A stretch of DNA of 64,000 bases, from positions 310,001-374,000 of the forward strand of contig NZ_FZOU01000001.1 in assembly GCF_900188085.1 (NCBI RefSeq), read 5' to 3'. Of the stretch, positions 9,065-18,432 are shown one piece after another. The stretch is from Granulicella rosea (GTDB taxonomy: Bacteria > Acidobacteriota > Terriglobia > Terriglobales > Acidobacteriaceae). The position numbers and the translations under genes are program-made. Below the pieces are notes generated by a model. That model did not search any database and was not told the DNA's origin. It saw nothing but the letters and a program-made list of their open reading frames with translations. Each line of letters starts with the position of its first letter. Position 1 is the stretch's first letter.

Positions 9065-9934
9065 CTAGCTCGTCATCGCAAGGAAGAGCGCGACGGCCAT
9101 GGCGTTCGCCGGCGTGGGAACGCCGTGGAGTTGGCCCAGCCGCACGATCACGCCGTTGCGCGCGGCGATCTCGGTCGGGCGGCCGGCGATGCGGTCGGCG
9201 AGCAGCGAGTTGATGGAATCGGGCGAACCGGCGCGCGCGCCTGCCAGTACGCGCTCGGCGAGCGAGTCGTCCAGCTTTGCCCCGGCGGCACGGCCCACGG
9301 CGATGCACTCCGCCCCAATGGCCAGCGCCACCGGTCCCAGCGCCTCATCGCGCAGCACGCCAGCGGGCTTCAGCGTCAACGCGGAGACGACGCCCATCGC
9401 GTTGATGACGAGCTTGCTCCAGGCGGCGGTGAGGAAGTCATCCGTCAGTTCCACCCGCGCCCTGCTTCCTTGAAACAAGCCGGCGAAAGCCGAGCCCGCC
9501 ACATCGTTCTGCACCCGCATCACGGCATCCGACCGCTGCAGAACCCTGTCGTAGGTCAGGCGCTCGGCGGGCACGTCGATAACGACCGGCACGATCTGCT
9601 CGGGCGCAAGCCAGGCGGCGAAGTTCTCGCGATGTTCCACGCCGTTCTGCACGATGGCGACCTTCGTCTCCGGCCCGACAAGCGATGGGAACCACGCCGC
9701 AGCGCCGGCGGCGTCGTAGGTCTTGGTCGCGACGAAGACCCAGTCCTGCAAGGCCGGCTCGGGCTGGGTAAGGTTCTTCGCCTGCACCGTGACATTGCCA
9801 TCCGGAGTTTCGACCACGAGCGAGGGCAAGGGACGTCGCGTGCAGAGTGTGATCTCATGCGCGCCAGCGGCCTGAAGGAGACCTGCGAGGACTCCTCCGA
9901 TCGCGCCTACGCCGATGATTGCAACCTTCGCCAT
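9065..9934 (-). CDS. Ketopantoate reductase family (ApbA/PanE-like)
   Basis: Start set at ATG 9934, behind AAGAGGAAC, giving 289 aa. The N-terminus MAKVAIIGVGAIGG is a Rossmann NAD(P) motif, and the middle holds WSKLVINAMGVVSALT, the family's substrate-side Lys/Asn region. It may make pantoate for CoA or reduce another 2-keto acid; paralogues are common. No other pantothenate gene is near, so panE itself is not asserted. Confidence 0.82.
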   Translation of the reverse strand: MAKVAIIGVGAIGGVLAGLLQAAGAHEITLCTRRPLPSLVVETPDGNVTVQAKNLTQPEPALQDWVFVATKTYDAAGAAAWFPSLVGPETKVAIVQNGVEHRENFAAWLAPEQIVPVVIDVPAERLTYDRVLQRSDAVMRVQNDVAGSAFAGLFQGSRARVELTDDFLTAAWSKLVINAMGVVSALTLKPAGVLRDEALGPVALAIGAECIAVGRAAGAKLDDSLAERVLAGARAGSPDSINSLLADRIAGRPTEIAARNGVIVRLGQLHGVPTPANAMAVALFLAMTS

Positions 9935-9977
9935 TTGTCTATGTTCCTCTTGCTGCGGCGGCACTTCGATCAAGAAG

Positions 9978-10044
9978 CAGGTCCTTCACTCCGTTCAGGA
10001 TGACATGGGATCTGTCATCCTGAGCGCAGCCGAAGGACCTGCTT
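9978..10044. repeat. Inverted pair of family C repeats
   Basis: A copy reading CAGGTCCTTCACTCCGTTCA and ending GGATGAC is followed, about 12 bases on, by GTCATCCTGAGCGCAGCCGA ending AAGGACCTGC. The two face away from each other between the reductase gene and hslU. Confidence 0.8.
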
Positions 10045-10078
10045 TTGTTCGAGTTAGCAAACATCTAATCCGAGCGAG

Positions 10079-11728
<1,650 letters not shown>

Positions 11729-11751
11729 GTTGCGGTTACCTCAAATGTGTT

Positions 11752-12048
11752 TCAGGCGGCTTCGTACGGCCTGATATTAGATAGCGCGTCGGTGGTTGCA
11801 AGGCGCAGATCGTAGTCGTTTTGCAGGTTCAGCCAGAACTGCGCTGGCAGACGAAAGAAGATGCCCAGCCGGAGCGCGGAGTCGGCCGAGATGGAGCGCT
11901 TGCCGAGCACGATGTCGTTCACGCGCGGGCCGGGTACGCCCAGCTCTTTCGCCAGACGATAGGCGGTCAGGCCGAGCGGCTGCATGAACTCGGTCTGCAG
12001 AATCTCTCCGGGATGGATGGCAAATGGCTTTGGCATGGTGATTCTCAA
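11752..12048 (-). CDS. HigA-like antitoxin / XRE regulator
   Basis: 98 aa (start 12048, or ATG 12036 giving MPKPFAIHPGE). It has the HigA pattern: PGEILQTEFMQPLGLTAYRL, then a helix-turn-helix (GVPGPRVNDIVLGKRSISAD) and FWLNLQNDYDLRLA. HigA proteins neutralise HigB ribonucleases and repress their own operon. No HigB-type gene is next to it, so it looks like an orphan. It sits between hslV and hslU. Confidence 0.85.
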   Translation of the reverse strand: MRITMPKPFAIHPGEILQTEFMQPLGLTAYRLAKELGVPGPRVNDIVLGKRSISADSALRLGIFFRLPAQFWLNLQNDYDLRLATTDALSNIRPYEAA

Positions 12049-12086
12049 ATTTCGCTAACCACTTTATTGAAGCGCTACGACGATTC

Positions 12087-12419
12087 TTATTCTTTCAGGC
12101 CAGGCAAGACAGCTCGCGCTACACACTTGCAATTTTCCTCTGCTCCCGGCCATGTCCATTTGTCGTTCACAAGTAGTCCCTTCTCGATAGCGTATCGCTT
12201 CCTGTCGGCTGAGCGGTGAGCCGAGTCTTGCTGAATATCAGCAGGCGTAGGCTGAGAGAAGTTTGCCATGCAGGGAGCATTCGAATACAACCAGATCGCG
12301 TGAGTAATCCCGAGAGCAAGCTGGCGCTCATGATCGAGTTGCGTCTTCGCTTTGCGCGGCGAGGAATTTCCGTCCGCTGGCTTGGGAGTGGATTGGAGAA
12401 GATCACGCAGCCAAGACAT
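12087..12419 (-). CDS. Orphan protein with Cys-rich tail resembling phage head-protein C-termini
   Basis: The ATG at 12419 follows AAGGGAGGCTGC, a strong ribosome binding site, and gives 110 aa. The C-terminal half reads HRSADRKRYAIEKGLL, then a W-x-W-P-G-x-E-E-N-C-K-C block. This spacing resembles the C-terminal motif of Mu F/SPP1 gp7 minor head proteins (H..DGK ... PG...NCRC). That is pattern resemblance only. Its AT content is clearly higher than that of its neighbours, suggesting transfer. It starts 10 bases after the preceding gene. Confidence 0.6.
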   Translation of the reverse strand: MSWLRDLLQSTPKPADGNSSPRKAKTQLDHERQLALGITHAIWLYSNAPCMANFSQPTPADIQQDSAHRSADRKRYAIEKGLLVNDKWTWPGAEENCKCVARAVLPGLKE

Positions 12420-12429
12420 GCAGCCTCCC

Positions 12430-12735
12430 TTATATTCCGCCTCGGAGGCGAACGTATAGGTCAAAAATCTCTTCAGCAATCCGCTTCGCGTCCTGATTAC
12501 TCATTTTGGCGGTTGTAGCTTGAATCCTCCCCTCACTCCCCACAGCGGGTTCTTTCGTCAAATCTTGAATTATCGACCTAAGCTCATCTTCAAATTCCTT
12601 TGGGAGGTCGTTCTTTGTCGGAAGAGTACTTAAATTGATGGCGGCACTTGCCAGGCGCTTCTGAACCGTCCCTTCGTACGCTATGAGCACACGGATAGCC
12701 ACATATAGTACTTCCCTAACATTGCTCGAACTCAT
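12430..12735 (-). CDS. Hypothetical protein, lower-GC insert
   Basis: 101 aa, helical, with no membrane segment: an N-terminal SSNVREVLYVAIRVLIAYEG helix and a C-terminal MSNQDAKRIAEEIFDLYVRL helix. No family recognised. Base composition is visibly AT-richer than the flanking hsl genes, like the gene just downstream, and the two form an operon. Confidence 0.55.
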   Translation of the reverse strand: MSSSNVREVLYVAIRVLIAYEGTVQKRLASAAINLSTLPTKNDLPKEFEDELRSIIQDLTKEPAVGSEGRIQATTAKMSNQDAKRIAEEIFDLYVRLRGGI

Positions 12736-12766
12736 ATTCCCTCTTTGATTGTCTAGCTTGGTATAG

Positions 12767-13384
12767 CTAGACCGCCTTCAACTCTTCGATCATGATGTTC
12801 TGGTTCGTGTAGATGCAGATGTCGCCCGCGATGCGGATGCTCTTTTCGGCGATCTCGCGTGCGTTCAGGTCGGTGTTGGCCATCAGGGCGCGGGCTGCGG
12901 CGAGGGCGTAGCTGCCGCCGCTGCCGATGGTGGCGATGCCCTCGTCTGGATCAATGACGTCGCCGGTGCCGGAGAGCAGGAATGTCTGCTGCGGGTCGGC
13001 GACGATCAGCAGGGCTTCGAGCTGGCGGAGCATCTTGTCCGTGCGCCAGTCTTTTGCCAGTTCCACTGCGGACCGGCCTAAATTGCCGGCGAACTGCTCC
13101 AGCTTGGTCTCGAACCGGCTGAAGAGCGAGAAGGCGTCGGCGGTCGAACCGGCGAATCCGGCGAGGACCTTGTCGTTGTAGAGGCGGCGTATCTTCTTCG
13201 CCGAGCCCTTCATCACGGTCGAGCCGAGCGAGACCTGCCCGTCGGCGGCCATCACGACCGAGTCTCCGCGGCGCACGCAGATGACGGTGGTGGAGCGGAT
13301 GCGGCGGCCCTCGGCGAGGTCGAGCGGGTGGGCGAGAGCCAGGGGAAGAGTGGGATTCATGCGGGATTTCAGCGTTTTTGGCAC
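12767..13384 (-). CDS. hslV: HslV, peptidase subunit of the HslVU protease
   Basis: Threonine protease of the proteasome-like HslVU complex. [55 protein letters not shown] and [18 protein letters not shown] match the family closely. The catalytic Thr is preceded by about 31 residues from the first start (GTG 13384), or 23 from ATG 13360, whereas E. coli HslV has only the initiator Met. A propeptide must therefore be removed. Neither start has an ideally spaced Shine-Dalgarno sequence. Confidence 0.96.
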   Translation of the reverse strand: MPKTLKSRMNPTLPLALAHPLDLAEGRRIRSTTVICVRRGDSVVMAADGQVSLGSTVMKGSAKKIRRLYNDKVLAGFAGSTADAFSLFSRFETKLEQFAGNLGRSAVELAKDWRTDKMLRQLEALLIVADPQQTFLLSGTGDVIDPDEGIATIGSGGSYALAAARALMANTDLNAREIAEKSIRIAGDICIYTNQNIMIEELKAV

Positions 13385-13441
13385 TCCTCAGTATATCGCC
13401 TTGTGGGTTTTCGGCGATGCGGGAGAGCAAAAGCGAAATAC

Positions 13442-13470
13442 GGGGGTCCTTCACTACGTTCAGGATGACG
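13442..13470. repeat. Family C repeat, single copy
   Basis: Reads GGGGGTCCTTCACTACGTTC and ends AGGATGACG, upstream of hslV, identical in its core to the copies near 2550 and 41650. Confidence 0.75.
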
Positions 13471-13486
13471 AGCATGATGGGTGGGT

Positions 13487-13671
13487 CGTCTTGCTTAAGG
13501 GCACGGCTTCAGCCGTGCCGCAGAGAACGCTTTGTCTTCCGGCTTTAGCCGCTGGGGTACGGTTTCTGTCTGAGCTGGCGAGAGTTCCAGCCCGCAGGAG
13601 AGAATACCTCAGCGGCTGAAGCCGCCCAACCCGCATGTGTTTTACGACACGGCTGAAGCCGTGTCCTTAAA
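13487..13671. repeat. Four-hairpin palindromic repeat (family A), copy 1
   Basis: Outer arms carry TTAAGGGCACGGCTTCAGCC and its inverse ending GTCCTTAA; inner arms carry GGCTTTAGCCGCTGGGGTAC and TACCTCAGCGGCTGAAGCCG. Each arm is itself a hairpin, and the whole unit is an imperfect inverted repeat. It fills most of the gap between hslV and the hydrolase gene. Confidence 0.88.
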
Positions 13672-13678
13672 GATGACG

Positions 13679-14599
13679 CTACTGCAGGAACCCCACCACC
13701 GCTGCATGAAACGCCGCAGGCTGGTCGAACATGATGAAGTGCATCGAGTCGTCGATGCGAGTGAACTTCACGTTCGGCATGCCGGCGAAGCTGCCCTTGT
13801 AGAGCGCCGTCACCTCGGCCTCCGAGCCCTGCGAGGCGTTGAAGGGATAGAGGACGGTGATCGGAATTTTGATCTGGGCGACCGTCGGGCGCAGGTCCGT
13901 GGCGAGATCCTCCTCCATCGCCGCGACGACCACCTTGCGGTCGCTCGCCAGCGTGTCCGCCACCACCTTCTTCGCGCCTTCGGGCGACTTCACCAGCCGG
14001 GACGCCATCAGCGGCTGCGTGGCGGCGTACTGGTCGTCCGGCATGCCGAGCAGCGTGTCGCCCATGATCTTCGCCTGCGGCGCGACCAGCTCCACCGTCG
14101 CCTGCGGGCTGAAGACGAGGCCGTAGAACGGCAGCGAGTCCACGATCAGCAGCCGGCCCGCGTCGCCGGGATACCGCTGCGCAAGCATCAGCGTCAGCAG
14201 CCCGCCGAGCGAGTGCCCGATGATCGCCGGATGCTGCAGGTGGTTGTCCACGATGTATTGGTGAAGCTGCTCGACGACCGGCGCGAGGATCGGCCCGGTC
14301 GCGTTCGGACCGGACGGCTCACCCGCGAATCCGGCCAACTGCACCAGATGCAGCCGGTAGCTGGGCGCGAGCAACGCGGCCTCCGCGGCAAAGTCGTCGC
14401 GCCCGCTGCCGAGGCCGGGGATAAGGATCACATCCGGCCCCTTGCCCGCAGCAACTCCCTGGACGACGACCGAAAAGCGTGTCTGCTTGCCTGGCGCCTG
14501 CGCATGCGCGGCCTGAACGTTCATAAAGTAGAGGTACAGAAGCACATACACGCAGGCGAGAAAACGAAGGATGAGGCGGCTGTTCAAACGAATCGGCAT
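13679..14599 (-). CDS. Secreted alpha/beta hydrolase
   Basis: 306 aa with an N-terminal hydrophobic signal (LACVYVLLYLYFMNVQAAHA). The nucleophile elbow is GHSLGG, preceded by DVILIPGLGSGRDDF, and the C-terminal DDSMHFIMFDQP supplies the catalytic His. The substrate is unknown. It may be an esterase or lactonase acting in the periplasm. Ten bases separate it from the downstream XRE gene's end on the same strand. Confidence 0.83.
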   Translation of the reverse strand: MPIRLNSRLILRFLACVYVLLYLYFMNVQAAHAQAPGKQTRFSVVVQGVAAGKGPDVILIPGLGSGRDDFAAEAALLAPSYRLHLVQLAGFAGEPSGPNATGPILAPVVEQLHQYIVDNHLQHPAIIGHSLGGLLTLMLAQRYPGDAGRLLIVDSLPFYGLVFSPQATVELVAPQAKIMGDTLLGMPDDQYAATQPLMASRLVKSPEGAKKVVADTLASDRKVVVAAMEEDLATDLRPTVAQIKIPITVLYPFNASQGSEAEVTALYKGSFAGMPNVKFTRIDDSMHFIMFDQPAAFHAAVVGFLQ

Positions 14600-14609
14600 G
14601 GCGTGGCTC

Positions 14610-14822
14610 CTACTTCGAAACTTCGGGCTTGGCGTCTTCTATGAAGATAGCTTCGATGGTGGTGTCGAAGAGGCGGGCGAGTTTGAAGGCCAGCGGAAGG
14701 CTGGGATCGAACTTTCCGGTCTCGATAGCGTTGACGGATTGGCGCGAGACCTCCAGCCGCTCGGCCAGATCGGCCTGCGACCAGTTGCGCTGCGCGCGCA
14801 GCACGCGGAGATGGTTGTTCAC
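14610..14822 (-). CDS. Small XRE-type transcriptional regulator
   Basis: 70 aa, essentially one helix-turn-helix domain (NHLRVLRAQRNWSQADLAER, then VSRQSVNAIETGKFDPSL) of the YozG/PBSX-repressor type. The GTG at 14822 is preferred: GGAGG lies 5 bases upstream and the GTG overlaps the TGA of the membrane-protein gene (GTGA). ATG 14834 is the alternative. It probably controls its own operon through the repeated TGACAAGC half-sites near 15250-15300. Confidence 0.87.
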   Translation of the reverse strand: MNNHLRVLRAQRNWSQADLAERLEVSRQSVNAIETGKFDPSLPLAFKLARLFDTTIEAIFIEDAKPEVSK

Positions 14823-15229
14823 CTGTACCTCCATCTCTGCACCGCCTTGGCGATGCCGGAGAAGAAGCAGAACATCGGGAAGATGAGATAGGGCTGAAGC
14901 CGCAGGACTGGCAAAAACGCCTCCAGAAATCCCCATACCGTCGTAACCGCCAACGTGGCCCCAATGCTCCAAATGAGCGATTGAACCAGCAGTGCGTGCT
15001 GAAACTCGTCCTTCTCCTCAGACAGATAAAGACCGACGATCACGATGACGGCTACGAGCGGAATAGCAGGCAGAACGGCGAGCAGATACGCAAGCGCGCC
15101 GGCCGGGTGATAGTGCTTGAAATACCAGGTCGAGAAGAAGATGGCCAGACAATACAGCGCCATGGTTGGCAAAAAGCGCTGCGCGTAACGACGGGCTGCG
15201 GCGTTCTTCGGAAAGCACATCAGATTCAT
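14819..15229 (-). CDS. Membrane protein paired with XRE regulator
   Basis: 136 aa with about four membrane helices (LPTMALYCLAIFFSTWYF, AYLLAVLPAIPLVAVIVIVG, LIWSIGATLAVTTVWGF, PYLIFPMFCFFSGIA). The start is ATG 15229 behind AAAGGACACTCAAC. Such four-helix proteins are often found directly upstream of a short XRE gene. The function is unknown, and the overlap with the regulator implies coupled translation. Confidence 0.78.
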   Translation of the reverse strand: MNLMCFPKNAAARRYAQRFLPTMALYCLAIFFSTWYFKHYHPAGALAYLLAVLPAIPLVAVIVIVGLYLSEEKDEFQHALLVQSLIWSIGATLAVTTVWGFLEAFLPVLRLQPYLIFPMFCFFSGIAKAVQRWRYR

Positions 15230-15249
15230 GTTGAGTGTCCTTTACTTAG

Positions 15250-15300
15250 TGACAAGCTAACTTTACAAATTCACGTTCGAAATGTCAAGCGTGCTTGTCA
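15250..15300 (-). promoter_or_regulatory. Sigma-70 type promoter with repeated half-sites
   Basis: On the minus strand, TTGACA (15288-15283), a 17-base spacer and TAAAGT (15265-15260) form a good vegetative promoter for the membrane/XRE operon. Three near-identical octamers (plus strand TGACAAGC at 15250, TGTCAAGC at 15283, inverted GCTTGTCA at 15293) overlap the promoter elements and are likely operator sites for the XRE protein. Confidence 0.65.
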
Positions 15301-15326
15301 TGAGAATTTAGGACGTGGCAGCGACG

Positions 15327-15719
15327 TCAAGTTAAGGTGTCTGCGAAGGGTTCCGCCACAATCTGATAGTCGTCCTCATAAACAACGTAGCCAACGCGCT
15401 CCGCCTTCAGCATCGTTACGTGAATGCCGTGATGTCGAAGAATCGCGACCATCTCGAAGACAACGGCGATGTGCGCCTTTGCCGAGTCTTTGAACCACGA
15501 GATGGCTCGCTGCTGCTTGCGATAATAAGGCGGCTTGGAGGCGGTGAAGCGCGCTGGCTTATCGAGCCAGTTGTTGAACCAATCGCGCAGAACCTCGAGC
15601 CGTTCCCTCTCTTCTGGACTGAGATCCCCGTCCTCATGCAGGCGAACGATGGCCTGAAATATACCCTGCTCCCGTTCCGATTCACTGTCGAGTTCGGGCA
15701 CGACGAAACGCACGTACAT
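15327..15719 (-). CDS. Hypothetical soluble protein
   Basis: 130 aa, start ATG 15719 behind CGGAGAGAACC. Acidic N-terminal half (LDSESEREQG, DLSPEERERLEVLRDWFNNW) with conserved-looking aromatic residues (AISWFKDSAKAHIAVVFEMV). No signal peptide or membrane helix. I recognise no named domain. It is transcribed toward the membrane/XRE operon, with 97 bases between. Confidence 0.65.
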   Translation of the reverse strand: MYVRFVVPELDSESEREQGIFQAIVRLHEDGDLSPEERERLEVLRDWFNNWLDKPARFTASKPPYYRKQQRAISWFKDSAKAHIAVVFEMVAILRHHGIHVTMLKAERVGYVVYEDDYQIVAEPFADTLT

Positions 15720-15795
15720 GGTTCTCTCCGCTGTTGGTCAGTTGAGATTGTTATACTCGGCTTGTCTTGTAAGTTTGTTCCCTTCGACAGGCCTT

Positions 15796-16218
15796 GTGAC
15801 TCCCCATCTTCCACCGATTGCGCTCCGCATGCTGCAGCATCCCCGCCAGATCGGCGCCGGGATGGCGGCGGTTGCGCTTATCGCAGGCACGGTGTGGTGG
15901 GAGATTCGCCGGCGGCGACCCTCGCCCGAGGAGCTGGAGCTGCGTCGGCGGACACACCTGGCCGCGACCGGGCGCATCATCGATGGCAGCGTGCTGGACA
16001 TCCTGCTGGCCGACGGTGAGCCCTCGGCGATCCTTTACCAGTACCGCGTCTCGGGCGTGATCTATGAGCGTGGACAGGATGTCTCTTCGCTGCGCGGCTA
16101 CCTCGCGGACCTGCGGCTGGATATGCCCGTGCAGGTGCGCTACGACGCGCACAATCCGGCGGAGAGCATCGTCGTGGCCGAGAGCTGGAACGGACTCTGG
16201 CACGGCGTGGGCGAGTGA
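15796..16218 (+). CDS. Small single-span protein, DUF3592-like
   Basis: 140 aa from GTG 15796 (131 aa from the in-frame GCGCATG ATG at 15829). One membrane helix (GAGMAAVALIAGTVWWEI) is followed by RRRR and a soluble domain with V-S-G-V-I-Y-E-R-G and a P-V-Q-V-R-Y-D-A-H-N-P-A-E-S segment. That closing pattern is typical of DUF3592 proteins. Function unknown; start uncertain. Confidence 0.65.
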   Translation: MTPHLPPIALRMLQHPRQIGAGMAAVALIAGTVWWEIRRRRPSPEELELRRRTHLAATGRIIDGSVLDILLADGEPSAILYQYRVSGVIYERGQDVSSLRGYLADLRLDMPVQVRYDAHNPAESIVVAESWNGLWHGVGE

Positions 16219-16231
16219 CGAGCGTTTGTGT

Positions 16232-16269
16232 AAACAGGGCCGGCGGATACCCCCGCCGGCCCATCTGTT
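16232..16269. terminator. Hairpin between convergent genes
   Basis: A 10-bp GC stem (GGGCCGGCGG with CCGCCGGCCC, loop ATACCC), extended by AACAG/CTGTT. It lies between the convergent small membrane gene and the M20-like gene. The T-runs are short, so termination strength is uncertain. Confidence 0.6.
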
Positions 16270-16285
16270 CCATTTCCGTTACAAA

Positions 16286-18043
16286 TTACTTCGACGTCGT
16301 CTTCGGCTTCGGCGCAACGGTGGTGATCTTCGCGTACTCGTACAGCGTCGCGACCACATCCTTCTCCTGCGTGGCGAAGCTGTTCTGCCAGTTGCGCGTC
16401 TCGACCACGTAGTACTCGTTCGCCGCGTGGTTTCTGCCGCCGCCGTTCACCGTGTGTCCGCCCATGCCCATGGGAATCTTTACGGTGCCGACCTTCTGGC
16501 CGACCTCGCCATCGGTGAAGAGGTACGACGGCCAGTAACCGCCCGACGGAGGCGCGCCCACATCAGCGGCCGTCGTCGAACCCGGCTTGCCGCCCGGCAC
16601 GACCGGGTGCGAGTCCGAGTCGGCGCCCTTCTGGTAGCGTCCGCTGAGGCCGGCGAGGCCGCCGCCGCTCGACGGCAGCCCCATCAGCTTCGCCGCCTCC
16701 TGGTGCGCGTGGCTGATGTCCGTGTCGATCGACGAACCGCGCGACCACGGCACATCGCCGATCAGCTTCAGCTCCACATCCTTGTAGCCGTTCGCGTCGA
16801 GCTGCGCGCGCAGCTTCTTCACAATGTCCAGCCCGTTCATGCTCGGGACGTAGCGGAAGTTGTGCTTCGAGGTGATCCGGTTCGGCAGAATGGCGCCCGC
16901 GCCGCCCGCATACATGTTGCCGCCCCAGATGCCGTCGAGGTTGAAGCTGGTCCCGAAGGTCGCGTCATAGGCGACCTGGTAGGGGTCGTCCGACATGAAC
17001 TTCATCACGCCCGCGCCCGCCGCCAGCTTCTTCAGGTCCATGCCTCCGGCGACCTGCTTCAACTGTTCTTTCTGCGCGGCCGTGGGCTCTTCCTTGTTGT
17101 CGAAGAAGCCCTTGATGATGGGCGTATTGCCGTCCTTTGAGGTCAGCGACGACAGCATCTGAATGTGGCGCCACGCGACCGAATCGACCGTGCGCTTCAT
17201 CGAGCCATGTACGTCGGATTCACCCGGACCGCGTCCCCACTTCAGGCCGCTGGTGGTCAGCTCCACGTAGACGCAGCCCTCGGACGGGCCGCCGGCGTAA
17301 AGCGCGTCGGCCTCCGCCAGCAGGTCGGAGTGGTCGGTCATGAACTTGCGCAGGCCCACGTCCATGCGCTCCTCGTCGCCCTCGGCGATGAAGATCACAT
17401 TGACCGGCAGCTTGCCGTTGACGGCCTTGTAGGCCATCAGCGCGTTCAGCTCGACCATCTGGTGGCCCTTCGAGTTCGACGAGCCGCGGCCGATCATGAC
17501 GCGCGGCGTGTTGGGCAGGCCGGCGGTCTTGCCGTCGACGATGCGGCCTTCAAACGGTGGCGAGACCCACAGGTCCGGCTGCGTGACGGGCATGGTGTCG
17601 TACATCCAGTAGAAGGCGACGGTCTTCGGCGCGCCCTCGTCGCACTTGGCGTAGACGACCGGGTTGCCGGGCGAGCCATACTCGGTGATGCCCACGTCGT
17701 AGACCTTGGTGGTCTGGCAGCCGAGCTTGTCGAAGAAGCCCTTCACCATCTCGGCCGACTCCGGAATGCCTTCGCCGGAGTTCGAGATCGAAGGCTGCTG
17801 CACCCACTTCTGCAGGTTCTCGACATGCTCGTCGATATGCGTGTCGATGTAGTCGAAGGTCTTGGTGATCTCGGTCGGCAGCTTGCTGAAGTCGGGCTTC
17901 ACGCCGTCGGTGCCGTAGGGGTTGATGCCGAACTTGGCCTTGGTCGAGGTCTTGGTATCGGTGGGCGCGGTCGTCTTGTCCTTGCATCCGGTCAGGACCA
18001 GCAGGGACGCGGTCAGAAGCATCACGACAGGGGAAAGGCGCAT
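16286..18043 (-). CDS. M20-family peptidase-like lipoprotein
   Basis: 585 aa from ATG 18043, behind GGAGGATTAGC; the open frame extends upstream but without coding sense. Lipobox LVLTGC near residue 19. The fold follows M20 carboxypeptidases: IGRGSSNSKGHQMVELNALM, FIAEGDEER, SDVHGSMKR and GGRNHAANEYYVVE. At the usual metal positions the first His of the HxD motif is Met (WMYDTMPV) and the bridging Asp of the (S/T)DxKG motif is Asn (SSNSKG). It is therefore either a divergent metal site or an inactive relative, anchored in the periplasm. Confidence 0.82.
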   Translation of the reverse strand: MRLSPVVMLLTASLLVLTGCKDKTTAPTDTKTSTKAKFGINPYGTDGVKPDFSKLPTEITKTFDYIDTHIDEHVENLQKWVQQPSISNSGEGIPESAEMVKGFFDKLGCQTTKVYDVGITEYGSPGNPVVYAKCDEGAPKTVAFYWMYDTMPVTQPDLWVSPPFEGRIVDGKTAGLPNTPRVMIGRGSSNSKGHQMVELNALMAYKAVNGKLPVNVIFIAEGDEERMDVGLRKFMTDHSDLLAEADALYAGGPSEGCVYVELTTSGLKWGRGPGESDVHGSMKRTVDSVAWRHIQMLSSLTSKDGNTPIIKGFFDNKEEPTAAQKEQLKQVAGGMDLKKLAAGAGVMKFMSDDPYQVAYDATFGTSFNLDGIWGGNMYAGGAGAILPNRITSKHNFRYVPSMNGLDIVKKLRAQLDANGYKDVELKLIGDVPWSRGSSIDTDISHAHQEAAKLMGLPSSGGGLAGLSGRYQKGADSDSHPVVPGGKPGSTTAADVGAPPSGGYWPSYLFTDGEVGQKVGTVKIPMGMGGHTVNGGGRNHAANEYYVVETRNWQNSFATQEKDVVATLYEYAKITTVAPKPKTTSK

Positions 18044-18180
18044 GGTGCTAATCCTCCAGTTCGATGGGTATGGAGCGCCGGCCATCGACGTGGATTCCGG
18101 AATGCAGCAGCTTGCGGGACCGTTTAAATTGTGGGGACTGATGGCTAACCTAGCCCAGCCGAAGTGGGATGTAAACAGAA

Positions 18181-18212
18181 AATCCCGGCGGTTATGGCCG
18201 GGATTGCTTTTT
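18181..18212. terminator. Bidirectional rho-independent terminator
   Basis: Hairpin AATCCCGGC/GCCGGGATT with GCTTTTTG on the plus side and TTTTCTG on the minus side. It lies in a 389-base gap between the M20-like and YXWGXW genes, where I see no gene. The plus-side T-run has no plus-strand gene before it. Confidence 0.75.
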
Positions 18213-18258
18213 GTTGTAAGGGCCAGGAATATCTTCTTGTGAGCTAAGCACCCATGCG

Positions 18259-18359
18259 TGTCATCCCGAGCGCAGCGTGGGATCAGCTTCATTGCCCGTG
18301 TCCGGATAGCATTCCCCGGTGGGCGAAAAAGCGGGTCCTTCGCTTCGCTTAGGATGACG
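18259..18359. repeat. Inverted family C repeats
   Basis: GTCATCCCGAGCGCAGCGTG faces GGTCCTTCGCTTCGCTTAGG (ending ATGAC), about 50 bases apart, between the two terminator hairpins. Confidence 0.75.
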
Positions 18360-18385
18360 CGCGGTTGCGGTAGGCAAAGAAGAAG

Positions 18386-18413
18386 CCGGAGCCCATGACA
18401 GGCTCCGGCCATT
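18386..18413 (-). terminator. Terminator after YXWGXW gene
   Basis: CCGGAGCC / GGCTCCGG stem with a 7-base loop, 20 bases past the stop codon; on the minus strand it is followed by the pyrimidine run CTTCTTCTTTGCC. Confidence 0.6.
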
Positions 18414-18432
18414 TTGTAACCAAACAGGTTGC

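Noticed and set aside
11752..12048. Complete HigBA toxin-antitoxin locus
   Set aside because: No HigB-like gene is found on either side; only the antitoxin-type gene is present.
13281..13619. 112-codon ORF over the hslV start and repeat
   Set aside because: Half antisense to hslV, half repeat-derived (KGTASAVPQRTL).
18044..18180. Small RNA gene ending at the plus-side T-run of the terminator at 18181
   Set aside because: The hairpin is bidirectional and serves the minus-strand gene; no promoter is visible for a plus-strand RNA.
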